A stretch of 64,000 nucleotides of DNA, taken from contig NZ_QOIL01000007.1 in NCBI RefSeq assembly GCF_003323745.1, positions 1 through 64,000 on the forward strand, read 5' to 3'. Shown piece by piece: positions 26,637 to 33,237 of the stretch; position 1 is the first letter of the stretch; every line of letters starts with the position of its first letter. A model generated the notes under the pieces. The model did no database searches and was not told where the DNA came from. It was given only the letters and a program-made list of their open reading frames with translations. Made by a program: the position numbers and the translations under genes. The DNA comes from Sphaerisporangium album (lineage in GTDB: Bacteria > Actinomycetota > Actinomycetes > Streptosporangiales > Streptosporangiaceae).

Positions 26637-26655
26637 TTAGGTTAGTCTTACCTAA
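26637..26655 (+). promoter_or_regulatory. IdeR/DtxR/DmdR iron box
   Basis: TTAGGTTAGTCTTACCTAA matches the 19-bp iron-box consensus (TTAGGTTAGSCTAACCTAA) at 17 positions. It sits 17 bp upstream of the GTG start at 26673, overlapping the presumed promoter, so iron-loaded IdeR/DmdR should repress this gene. Confidence 0.85.
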
Positions 26656-26672
26656 GTGTCTAAGGGGGCTAC

Positions 26673-27584
26673 GTGACGGAAGACCGGGCCCGGGGGTGCG
26701 ACCACCCGGACGGATGCCACGCGGGAATGGTGCCGGCGCTCGCCAGCGCGACCGTCGGCGCGCGGTTCTGGCTGCTCATCGAGCACACCGGCCCGTGGGC
26801 GTCCCATCTGCCCGAGTGCGACCTGCCCGAGGACGTCCACGCGCTGATCGCGCGGGCGACCGAGCTGGGCGTCCGTCCGCAGCTCATCCGGCGTCCCGGC
26901 CGCCGCAACGCCACCCCGAGCCCCCGCCACGTGATGGTGGCCGATACCACAGCCACGGCGCCGTGGGTCGCCGAGGGCCGGTTCGAGGATGTCAGAGATC
27001 TTGACCTGGGATCTCTCGTGCGCGGAGTGGTGCCCGAGTCCTGCATACTGGTGAAGGAGCCGGTGTTCCTGGTCTGCACGCATGCGAAGCGCAATGCGTG
27101 TTGTGCCCGCCTCGGTCTCCCCCTCGCGCGGGTTTTGGGTGAGAGCCAGCCGGGAAGAGTGTGGGAAACCACTCATGTGGGCGGCGATCGATACGCCGCT
27201 AACCTTGTGTGCTTGCCACACGGGCTTTACTACGGCAGCATGTCTCAGGCTGCCGCGATCGCGGCGGCAAACGCGTACCGGCGCGGCGAGGTCGTCCTCG
27301 ACCGTTTCCGGGGACGCGCAGGCATCCCTGAGCCATCGCAGGCCGCCGAACATTTCGTCCGGGCTCATACGGGCGAGTTGTCGGTAGGCGGAGTGGCCGT
27401 GGAATCCACCAGGTCGGACGGTGACGTCACCGAGGCGATTGTGCGCCACGGGGACGTCCGGTTCCGGGTTGTGGTCGAGCGTACGGTGTTCGCGCCGTGC
27501 GGCATGGCATGCGCCGACACGATCATGACCTACAGGCCGGTCGCGCTGGAGCATCTCCAGTGCGGCACACCCGTTCTGACCTGA
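26673..27584 (+). CDS. Sucrase/ferredoxin-like family protein
   Basis: A 303-residue protein of the Suc_Fer-like family (thioredoxin-like [2Fe-2S] ferredoxin fold). The C-terminal half carries VCTHAKRNACCARLG, VWETTHVGGDRYAANLVCLPHGLYYG, the typical Cys-bearing signature. The function is not established; family proteins may be small Fe-S electron carriers, and in actinobacteria some sit in siderophore or iron-uptake loci. GTG 26673 is chosen from AAGGGGG just upstream. The strong iron box in front argues for expression under iron limitation. The next gene, whiB, begins 113 bp downstream and is separated by a small hairpin (27585-27599). Confidence 0.8.
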   Translation: MTEDRARGCDHPDGCHAGMVPALASATVGARFWLLIEHTGPWASHLPECDLPEDVHALIARATELGVRPQLIRRPGRRNATPSPRHVMVADTTATAPWVAEGRFEDVRDLDLGSLVRGVVPESCILVKEPVFLVCTHAKRNACCARLGLPLARVLGESQPGRVWETTHVGGDRYAANLVCLPHGLYYGSMSQAAAIAAANAYRRGEVVLDRFRGRAGIPEPSQAAEHFVRAHTGELSVGGVAVESTRSDGDVTEAIVRHGDVRFRVVVERTVFAPCGMACADTIMTYRPVALEHLQCGTPVLT

Positions 27585-27599
27585 GGCCCTTACAGGGCC
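27585..27599 (+). terminator. Short hairpin after the ferredoxin-like gene
   Basis: GGCCCT-TAC-AGGGCC directly follows the stop codon. It is short with a tight loop and no T tract, so it is a weak terminator candidate or mRNA-end stabiliser. Confidence 0.35.
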
Positions 27600-27697
27600 G
27601 GGAACACCACGGGTCTATTCGGCGTTGGAACGAGGGACGCCATACGCGTCCAAAGCGGCACAAACACCGAAATACATCTCACCTAAGGTGGTTTCTC

Positions 27698-28009
27698 ATG
27701 TCTCAGGTACGTCGGCAGATCGCCCGCCCGCGCCCCAGCTGGGGTTGGCAGGATGATGCCGCGTGCCGGGGAGAGGACCTTGTGCTCTTCTTCGGTCCTG
27801 ACGGCGAGCGTCAGCCGGAGCGCGACATTCGCGAGCGCAAGGCCAAGGCCATCTGCGCCCAGTGCCCTGTCCGCGCGGAGTGCCTCGACTACGCCCTCTC
27901 ACGTCCCGAGAAGTACGGCACGTGGGGCGGGCTCAACGAGGACGAGCGCGCGTCCGAGCGTCGTCGGCGCATGCGGCGTGCCGCCAGCGCCGGCATCAGT
28001 GCTGCCTGA
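27698..28009 (+). CDS. WhiB-family (Wbl) Fe-S transcription factor
   Basis: A 103-residue Wbl protein, found only in actinobacteria and their phages. The four [4Fe-4S] cluster ligands are Cys23, Cys53, Cys56 and Cys62 (C-x29-CxxC-x5-C), followed by the GTWGGL turn at 74-79 and a basic tail (ERRRRMRRA). Such proteins act with the primary sigma factor and respond to redox or NO. The start ATG 27698 is chosen from AAGGTGG 6 nt upstream; the longer frame has no support. The sequence type with LVLFFGPDGERQPERDIRERKAK is a well-conserved actinomycete subfamily, but I cannot give a firm number (WhiB1-7). The palindrome ACCT-A-AGGT overlaps the Shine-Dalgarno. Confidence 0.93.
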   Translation: MSQVRRQIARPRPSWGWQDDAACRGEDLVLFFGPDGERQPERDIRERKAKAICAQCPVRAECLDYALSRPEKYGTWGGLNEDERASERRRRMRRAASAGISAA

Positions 28010-28036
28010 ACCTCCACCGGCACTTCTCCGCCACGT

Positions 28037-28101
28037 CATGATCATGCGGCTTCTCCGCTCCTGTACGCCTCCAGGGCCGAAATTGCCGCATGATCATGCG
28101 G
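28037..28101. terminator. Inverted repeat between convergent whiB and phosphoribosyltransferase gene
   Basis: CATGATCATGCGGC (28037-28050) and GCCGCATGATCATG (28085-28098) form a 14-bp inverted repeat with a 34-nt loop. The right copy is part of a perfect 16-bp palindrome CCGCATGATCATGCGG (28086-28101). The place fits a bidirectional terminator; the internal palindromes also look like protein sites. Confidence 0.4.
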
Positions 28102-28169
28102 GCTCCTCCCGGCGACGGGGGGCGCCCGACGTTCCCCCCCCGATCCCCGATGAAGGCGAAGAATCCCGT

Positions 28170-28826
28170 TCACCGTCCTTGCCGCAGCAGGCGGAGAACG
28201 TCCGCGTCGGTCAGCTGCTCGAACCGCAGGTACCACTGGCCGACCGCGTGAAAGCCGGGCGGGGTGGCGAGCACGACCACCTCGTCCGCCTCGTCGCGAA
28301 GAGCCGTGACCGTTTTCGACGACCCGACCGGGACGGCCAGCACCAACCTCCTGGGTCGCGACCGCCGGACGGCGCGCAGTGCCGCGCGTGCCGTCCCGCC
28401 CGTCGCCAGCCCGTCGTCCACCACGACGACGTCCCGTCCCGCCAGAGCGGGCATCGGACGCTCGCGCCGGTAGGCCGAGACCCGCCGGGCCAGTTCCCGC
28501 CGCTCCCGCTCGACGACGGGCGCGAGCTCGTCCTCGTCGATCTCCAGCCGCTGGAGCATCCCGAGGTCGAACACCGGCTCCCCGCCCTCGGCGATCGCGC
28601 CGAGGCCCAGTTCCGGCTGCACGGGGTGGCCGATCTTCCTGGTGACCAGCACCTCCAGCGGCGCCTGCAACCGTTCGGCGATCGGCTCGGCGACGGCCAC
28701 GCCCCCGCGCGGCAGGGCGAGGATCACCGGGTCGGCGAGGCCCGCGTCCGCGAGGATCTCGGCGAGCAGCGTCCCCGCCTGCTCCCGGTCGGCGAAGGGA
28801 AGGGACACGCGCCGGGTAGCGCTCAT
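28170..28826 (-). CDS. Phosphoribosyltransferase domain protein
   Basis: A 218-residue type I phosphoribosyltransferase-fold protein. The PRPP-binding motif VVVVDDGLATGGTARAALRAV is clear, and ALPRGGVAVAEPIAERL is the early loop of this subfamily. The closest type is the stand-alone PRTase often seen next to hydrolase domains in actinobacteria and mycobacteria; the base substrate is unknown and it may be regulatory. The start ATG 28826 is chosen from AAAGGGG; a longer frame begins further upstream without support. It converges with whiB and lies 52 bp from rsgA, with both on the minus strand and this gene downstream, so it could be co-transcribed with rsgA. Confidence 0.8.
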   Translation of the reverse strand: MSATRRVSLPFADREQAGTLLAEILADAGLADPVILALPRGGVAVAEPIAERLQAPLEVLVTRKIGHPVQPELGLGAIAEGGEPVFDLGMLQRLEIDEDELAPVVERERRELARRVSAYRRERPMPALAGRDVVVVDDGLATGGTARAALRAVRRSRPRRLVLAVPVGSSKTVTALRDEADEVVVLATPPGFHAVGQWYLRFEQLTDADVLRLLRQGR

Positions 28827-28878
28827 GCCCCTTTCGTACCCTTTGACCTGAAACGCAAGCGGGGACGCCCCTCCCACA

Positions 28879-29988
28879 TCAGGGCCGCGACCGTCCCCGC
28901 ATCGACTTGTGGATGATCTTCCACTTCCGCGTCTGCTCGGCGCGCAGCCGGGCGTCCGTGCGGCCGGCCATCCAGTTCGCCTCGCGCTGGAGCTTTCGCC
29001 AGCTCGCCAGGCGCCGCTCCGGCAGCTCGCCCGACTCCAGCGCCGCCAGGACGGCGCAGCCCGGCTCGCTCTCGTGCGAGCAGTCGCCGAACCGGCAGCC
29101 CTCGGCGAGCTCCTCGATGTCGGAGAAGACCAGGTCGACGCCCTGGCTCATCTCGTACAGGCCGACGCGCCGGATGCCGGGCGTGTCGATGACCAGCCCG
29201 CCCCCGGCCAGCGGGATCAGCTCGCGGTGGACGGTGGTGTGCCGCCCCCGGCCGTCGCCGGCGCGGACGCGCTGCGTCTCCATGACCTCCTCGCCGGCGA
29301 GCGCGTTGACCAGCGTCGACTTGCCCGCGCCCGAGGCCCCGAGGATCACGGCCGTGCGCGAGCCGTCGAGATGGCTCCGCACGACCTCCACCCCCTCGCC
29401 CGTGAGCGAGGACACGGCGTGCAGCGCCACCCCCGGCGCCGCCGCGGCGACGTCGTCCAGCAGCCCCGCGAGGTGCTCGCCGACCAGATCGGCCTTGGTG
29501 ATCAGGACGACCGGCTCGGCGCCGCTCTCCCAGGCCAGGGCGAGGAGGCGCTCGACGCGGCCGAGGTCGGCGAAGTCGGTGGCGTGCATGGACGGCTCGG
29601 CGACGAAGACGACGTCGACGTTGGCGGCCAGCACCTGGCCCTTGGAGTCGCCGGACAGCCCGCCGCGCGAGTCGCGGGCGACGCCGCCGCGGACGAAGGC
29701 CGTCCTCCTCGGGAGGATCGAGTCCAGCTCGTAGCGGCCCTCGGACAGCAGCGTCAGCGCCCCCCAGTCGCCCACGCAGGGCAGGTTCACCGGGTCCTCC
29801 GCCGTCGCGCGCCTCAGCCGGGCGCCGTAAGCGGCGTGGTGGTGGCCGTCGGTGGTGATGACGTCGGCGGCGCCGCGATCGACGCGCGCGACGCGGGCGG
29901 GGACGGCGCCGCCCGGGAGCTCGGCCGCGAGGGACTCGTTCCAGCCGAGAGAAGAAAGATCGAGACCAGGAGTGGTCAACTCAGGCAC
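28879..29988 (-). CDS. rsgA: Ribosome small-subunit-dependent GTPase A
   Basis: A 369-residue circularly permuted GTPase that helps mature the 30S subunit. An N-terminal OB-like domain (RVARVDRGAADVITTDG) is followed by the permuted G motifs: ITKADL (G4), then GASGAGKSTLVNAL (G1), and DTPGIR (G3). A C-terminal zinc-binding motif CRFGDCSHESEPGC follows. All are standard for RsgA/YjeQ. The GTG start at 29988 has no properly spaced Shine-Dalgarno (GAAGG touches it); TTG three codons on is an alternative. The start codon is buried in a hairpin arm, and a small leader reading frame lies upstream (see the leader entry), so translation is probably controlled. Confidence 0.93.
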   Translation of the reverse strand: MPELTTPGLDLSSLGWNESLAAELPGGAVPARVARVDRGAADVITTDGHHHAAYGARLRRATAEDPVNLPCVGDWGALTLLSEGRYELDSILPRRTAFVRGGVARDSRGGLSGDSKGQVLAANVDVVFVAEPSMHATDFADLGRVERLLALAWESGAEPVVLITKADLVGEHLAGLLDDVAAAAPGVALHAVSSLTGEGVEVVRSHLDGSRTAVILGASGAGKSTLVNALAGEEVMETQRVRAGDGRGRHTTVHRELIPLAGGGLVIDTPGIRRVGLYEMSQGVDLVFSDIEELAEGCRFGDCSHESEPGCAVLAALESGELPERRLASWRKLQREANWMAGRTDARLRAEQTRKWKIIHKSMRGRSRP

Positions 29989-30032
29989 CCTTCGAGGACG
30001 GGTGCCGCGGCTTCAGCGCGCGGACGGCACCC
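29984..30032 (-). promoter_or_regulatory. Mutually exclusive hairpins over the rsgA start
   Basis: Read on the transcript, segment A GGGTGCC (30032-30026, inside the last codons of a small leader frame), segment B GGCACCC (30006-30000) and segment C GGGTGCC (29990-29984, containing the rsgA GTG start) occur in order. B can pair with A (8 bp, 17-nt loop) or with C (7 bp, 9-nt loop), but not both. This is the layout of a translation attenuator. Confidence 0.55.
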
Positions 30033-30072
30033 AGGAGAAAACGGACACGGGCATGCTCAGAAAGACCCGCAT
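30013..30072 (-). CDS. Candidate 19-residue leader peptide of rsgA
   Basis: A small frame encodes MRVFLSMPVSVFSWVPSAR. It has the best ribosome-binding site of the area, GGGAGGTGAGG five nt before the ATG, and ends 24 nt before the rsgA start. The peptide has no similarity I recognise; it holds one Trp and two Met. Its codons for Trp-Val-Pro contain arm A of the two exclusive hairpins, so a ribosome on the leader would decide which hairpin forms. The glyA terminator lies just upstream, so the leader should belong to the rsgA transcript. The strong Shine-Dalgarno and exact placing argue for a real regulatory frame; it could still be chance. Confidence 0.5.
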   Translation of the reverse strand: MRVFLSMPVSVFSWVPSAR

Positions 30073-30117
30073 AGTCCTCACCTCCCAGAGTGCCGGGGCC
30101 GCCTCCTGCCGAAGCGG

Positions 30118-30153
30118 CGAAGCCGGGCCCACTTTATCGCGGGCCCGGCTTCG
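30118..30153 (-). terminator. Terminator after glyA
   Basis: A perfect 13-bp inverted repeat (CGAAGCCGGGCCC / GGGCCCGGCTTCG) with a 10-nt loop lies 60 bp past the glyA stop on the minus strand. Confidence 0.75.
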
Positions 30154-30212
30154 CGGGGCAACACATTTACGCCGTGCCGGGGCGACCCCTACCGGGGCCG
30201 CCGCCGCGCGTT

Positions 30213-31475
30213 TCAGGCCAGGCCGGGCGCGGGGAACTTGGAGGTCAGGTCGCTGACCTCGCCGTGGACCCGCGCGATGACCTTGTCGGCCTCGTCGGCG
30301 TCGCCCTTGGCCAGGGCGGTGACGACCTCGTCCATCCAGGCGCCGATCTGGCGCATCTCGCTCTCGCCCATGCCGCGGCTGGTCACCGACGGCGTGCCGA
30401 TGCGCAGCCCCGAGGGGTCGAACGGCTTGCGCGGGTCGAACGGGACGGTGTTGTAGTTCGTCTCCAGACCGGCGCGGTCCAGGGCCTGCGCGGCGGGCTT
30501 GCCCGCGACGCCCTTGGACGTCAGGTCGATCAGGATGAGGTGGTTGTCGGTGCCGCCCGAGACCAGCTCGAACCCGCGCGAGGACAGTTCCTCGGCCAGG
30601 GCCTTGGCGTTGGTCACGACCTGCCGGGCGTAGGCCTTGAAGTCGTCGCCGGCCGCCTCGCGCAGCGCGACGGCGATGGCCGCGGTGGTGTGGTTGTGCG
30701 GGCCGCCCTGCAGGCCCGGGAACACCGCCTTGTTCAGCGCCTTCGCGTGCTCGTCGTCCGTGGCCATCAGCATGGCGCCGCGCGGCCCGCGCAGCGTCTT
30801 GTGCGTGGTCGTGGAGATGACGTCGGCGTGCCCCACCGGCGAGGGGTGGGCACCGCCGGCGATCAGGCCGGCGATGTGCGCGATGTCCGCGGCGAGGACG
30901 GCCCCGGCCTCGCGGGCGATCTCGGCGAAGGCCGGGAAGTCGATCGTGCGCGGGATCGCGGTGCCGCCGCAGAAGATCAGCTTGGGACGGTGCTCCAGCG
31001 CGAGGGCGCGCACCTCGTCCATGTCGATGCGGCCGGTGTCCTGGCGCACGCCGTAGCGGACCGGGTTGAACCACTTGCCGGTCGCCGACACCGACCAGCC
31101 GTGGGTCAGGTGGCCGCCGAACGGCAGGCCCATGCCCATGACGGTGTCGCCCGGGTTCAGGAACGCCAGGTAGATCGCCAGGTTGGCCGGCGAGCCCGAG
31201 TACGGCTGGACGTTGGCGTGGTTCACCCCGAACAGGGCCTTGGCGCGCTCGATGGCCACGGTCTCGATCTGGTCGATGACCTGCTGGCCCTCGTAGTAGC
31301 GCTTGCCCGCGTAGCCCTCGGAGTACTTGTTGGTGAGGACTGTGCCCGTCGCCTCCAGGACGGCCCTGGAGACGTAGTTCTCCGAGGGGATCAGCTTGAC
31401 GGTGTCGGCCTGGCGCCGTTCCTCCGCCCTGATCAGCTCGGCGATCTCCGGGTCGACGTCGGCAAGAGAACTCAT
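30213..31475 (-). CDS. glyA: Serine hydroxymethyltransferase
   Basis: A 420-residue PLP enzyme that converts serine and tetrahydrofolate to glycine and 5,10-methylene-THF, the main source of one-carbon units. Family signatures are LIPSENYVSRAVLEA, TNKYSEGYAGKRYYEG, NVQPYSGSPANLAIY, and the PLP-lysine motif STTTHKTLRGPRG. The start ATG 31475 is chosen from GAAGGGTAGGG upstream. The 5' region holds a ZTP riboswitch, so expression should rise when the folate-deficiency alarmone ZTP/ZMP accumulates. It ends before a strong 13-bp terminator hairpin. The upstream gene on the same strand encodes a YihY protein whose 3' end touches the riboswitch. Confidence 0.97.
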   Translation of the reverse strand: MSSLADVDPEIAELIRAEERRQADTVKLIPSENYVSRAVLEATGTVLTNKYSEGYAGKRYYEGQQVIDQIETVAIERAKALFGVNHANVQPYSGSPANLAIYLAFLNPGDTVMGMGLPFGGHLTHGWSVSATGKWFNPVRYGVRQDTGRIDMDEVRALALEHRPKLIFCGGTAIPRTIDFPAFAEIAREAGAVLAADIAHIAGLIAGGAHPSPVGHADVISTTTHKTLRGPRGAMLMATDDEHAKALNKAVFPGLQGGPHNHTTAAIAVALREAAGDDFKAYARQVVTNAKALAEELSSRGFELVSGGTDNHLILIDLTSKGVAGKPAAQALDRAGLETNYNTVPFDPRKPFDPSGLRIGTPSVTSRGMGESEMRQIGAWMDEVVTALAKGDADEADKVIARVHGEVSDLTSKFPAPGLA

Positions 31476-31504
31476 GGCCCTACCCTTCGTTGGATTGGAT
31501 CCGG

Positions 31505-31582
31505 CGAGGACCCAGGCGCCCGGCCCCCGCCCTGTTCGCTCCCTGGTGGTGGTCCACCCAGACGCGCCGGTCACGTCGCGTC
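31505..31582 (-). ncRNA. ZTP riboswitch (pfl motif) upstream of glyA
   Basis: The transcript in front of glyA contains the conserved blocks of the ZTP/ZMP riboswitch in the right order: CGUGACCGGCG (consensus CGUGACUGGCG), a GGUGG...CCACC stem, GGGAGCG, and then GCGCCUGGGUCC (consensus CCGCCUGGGC). ZTP riboswitches are known in front of glyA and other one-carbon/purine genes. The aptamer begins next to the yihY stop codon and ends about 30 nt before the glyA start, with no separate terminator evident, so control of translation is more likely than termination. Confidence 0.85.
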
Positions 31583-32579
31583 AGACGATAGCGGACTCGC
31601 CGTTTCTGGCGTTGCCGCCGCCCGGCCACAGGCGGTCGACCTCGGCGTTGAGCGTCGCGCCGATGAGGACCGCCAGCGCCGTGATGTACAGCCACAGCAG
31701 CACCGCGATGGGCGCCGCCAGCGAGCCGTAGATCGACAACGGGGTGAACCACGCGGCCAGCACCTCGCGCAGCACGGCCGCGCAGGCGATCCAGATGAGC
31801 AGCGCCAGCAGGGACCCGGGAACCTCCCGCCACCAGCGCGTGCGCACCGGAACGCTCACGTGGTAGAGCAGCGTGAGCACCAGAACCGAGCTTACGATCA
31901 CCACCGGCCAGTACAGGACCCCTACGATGCCGCTGTACTGCGGTAATGCCTCCGAGAGCAGGGTGGGGCCCACGACGAGCACGGGGATGACGATCAGCGC
32001 GATCACCAGCGCCGCCAGGTAGAGGCCGAACGACAGGATGCGCGTGCGGATGATGCCGCGCGCCTCCCCCAGCCCGTAGGCGATGGAGATCAGGTCGACG
32101 TAGACGAACAGCGCCCGGGAGCCGGACCACAGCGCGAGCAGGAAGCCCACCGAGATCAGCGAGACCTGCCCGCCCCTCAGCACGTCGTCGAGCAGCGGGC
32201 GCACCACGCGGTCGACCGTGTTGCCGGTGAACAGCAACTGCGCCTGCTCCAGGACCCACCCGCGCGTCTCGGCGACCGTCCCCGGCCCGAGGACGCCGCT
32301 CAGGTGGCCGAGCAGGCCGATCAGCCCGAGGACGAACGGCGGCAGCGACAGCAGCGCGAAGAACGCGGCCTCGCCCGCCAGGCCCGTCACCCGGTAGTTG
32401 AAGCCGGCGACGGTGGTGGCGCGCGCCAGCGCCCAGAGCCGGGACTCGAAGGCCCGCGCGCCACGCAGCGAGGCCAGGCCCGCCATCGCGCCGCGCCTGG
32501 CCTTGGCCCTGACCAGCCTCCACCGGGCCGCCCGCCTCGAAGGGCGGGACGACCGGACGGGCGCGCCGGTGGACGTCAT
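31581..32579 (-). CDS. YihY/BrkB-family inner-membrane protein
   Basis: A 332-residue membrane protein of the YihY/virulence factor BrkB (formerly 'RNase BN') family. Six hydrophobic segments are seen, with the family stretch GLAGEAAFFALLSLPPFVLGLIG near the N-terminus, LFVYVDLISIAYG, WIACAAVLREVLAAWF and IYGSLAAPIAVLLWLYITALAVLIGATLNAE at the end. The function of the family is unknown; the older RNase claim is not valid. The start ATG 32579 is preferred to the TTG three codons upstream, although neither has a strong Shine-Dalgarno. It precedes glyA on the same strand. Confidence 0.9.
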   Translation of the reverse strand: MTSTGAPVRSSRPSRRAARWRLVRAKARRGAMAGLASLRGARAFESRLWALARATTVAGFNYRVTGLAGEAAFFALLSLPPFVLGLIGLLGHLSGVLGPGTVAETRGWVLEQAQLLFTGNTVDRVVRPLLDDVLRGGQVSLISVGFLLALWSGSRALFVYVDLISIAYGLGEARGIIRTRILSFGLYLAALVIALIVIPVLVVGPTLLSEALPQYSGIVGVLYWPVVIVSSVLVLTLLYHVSVPVRTRWWREVPGSLLALLIWIACAAVLREVLAAWFTPLSIYGSLAAPIAVLLWLYITALAVLIGATLNAEVDRLWPGGGNARNGESAIV

Positions 32580-32803
32580 GGCACCCAAAGGTATTCGCTG
32601 CGCGCTTCCACCACGACACCACCTTGTGAACGTTCTCGATCGTGGCGTCTACCCGGTGAGACGCCCCCCTATCCGGTGCGCATTTCGCAACCTCCCATGG
32701 TAGCCGTTTCAGTCGGCCCAAAACGGCGCCGACCTGGGCCGCAGCGCCGGCCGGGGCAGGCGGTGAGCTGGAGGAAAAGGAGGAAGGGGAGGAGAATGGG
32801 ACC

Positions 32804-32929
32804 GTGATCTGCCAGGAGTGCAAGGAGGGCCGGCACGAGGGGTGCCGGGGCGGTTCCTGGTGCGACTGCCAGCACAAGTCCCCGCCTTCCCCGCCGCAGA
32901 CCCCTCTGAGCTGGCCGCGTCAGGGCTGA
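32804..32929 (+). CDS. Small Cys-rich putative zinc-binding protein
   Basis: A 41-residue protein beginning VICQECKEGRHEGCRGGS (GTG start) and then WCDCQHK. Cys3, Cys6, Cys14, Cys20 and Cys22 with His11 and His24 fit a compact zinc-binding knuckle. The Shine-Dalgarno GGAGGAGA lies about 9 nt upstream. Short actinobacterial proteins with C-x2-C and CPGGTWCDCQH-like ends exist, all hypothetical to my knowledge. It lies between yihY (divergent) and the sulfur-assimilation leader on the same strand as sirA, 309 bp upstream of it. Role unknown; its Cys content may tie it to sulfur or zinc status, but that is a guess. Confidence 0.6.
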   Translation: MICQECKEGRHEGCRGGSWCDCQHKSPPSPPQTPLSWPRQG

Positions 32930-32988
32930 GTGGTCCGGACATTGGACCGGACTGTCCAGAGTGTGGACCAGATATTGGACATCCGGCA
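32930..32988 (+). promoter_or_regulatory. Cluster of TGGAC/GTCCA motifs upstream of sulfur genes
   Basis: Within 59 bp there are five copies of TGGAC or its complement in both orientations, including TGGAC-CGGACT-GTCCA and TGTCCA-GAG-TGTGGAC. The cluster overlaps the presumed -35 (TTGGAC at 32975-32980) of the leader/sirA promoter; a -10-like TATGGT follows 17 bp later at 32998-33003. This is a candidate operator for a sulfur regulator. Confidence 0.45.
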
Positions 32989-33010
32989 CATGGAGGGTAT
33001 GGTTCGGTAC

Positions 33011-33094
33011 ATGCCAGCGGACCCGCTTCTCGTCGTGCGACGCCACGTCGACTTCCTGCGTGTCCGCAGTGCCATCTGTAGTGACGCCCGTTGA
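33011..33094 (+). CDS. Leader peptide of the sulfite reductase operon
   Basis: A 27-residue frame beginning MPADPLLVVRRHVDFLRVRS and ending with AICSDAR. The (R)RHVD-LR---AIC pattern is that of the 'putative leader peptide' family found upstream of sulfur and other metabolic genes in actinobacteria. The single Cys near the end fits cysteine-sensing attenuation. TATGGT at 32998-33003 lies 7 nt before the ATG, so the transcript may be leaderless; an in-frame ATG at 32999 is the alternative. It ends 143 bp before the sulfite reductase start, room for an attenuator or coupling structure. Confidence 0.7.
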   Translation: MPADPLLVVRRHVDFLRVRSAICSDAR

Positions 33095-33237
33095 TCGTCG
33101 CCCGCTGTTGATTCCTTCCAGCCAGGGCGCGTGACAGGCGTCTTTTTTCATGCCCCCAGGACTTCGCCCCGAGCCTGGCGGCCGCCTGCGCGCGCGTCCC
33201 GGCGCCCCCGATGACCATCCTCGGTAAAGGACGCCTC

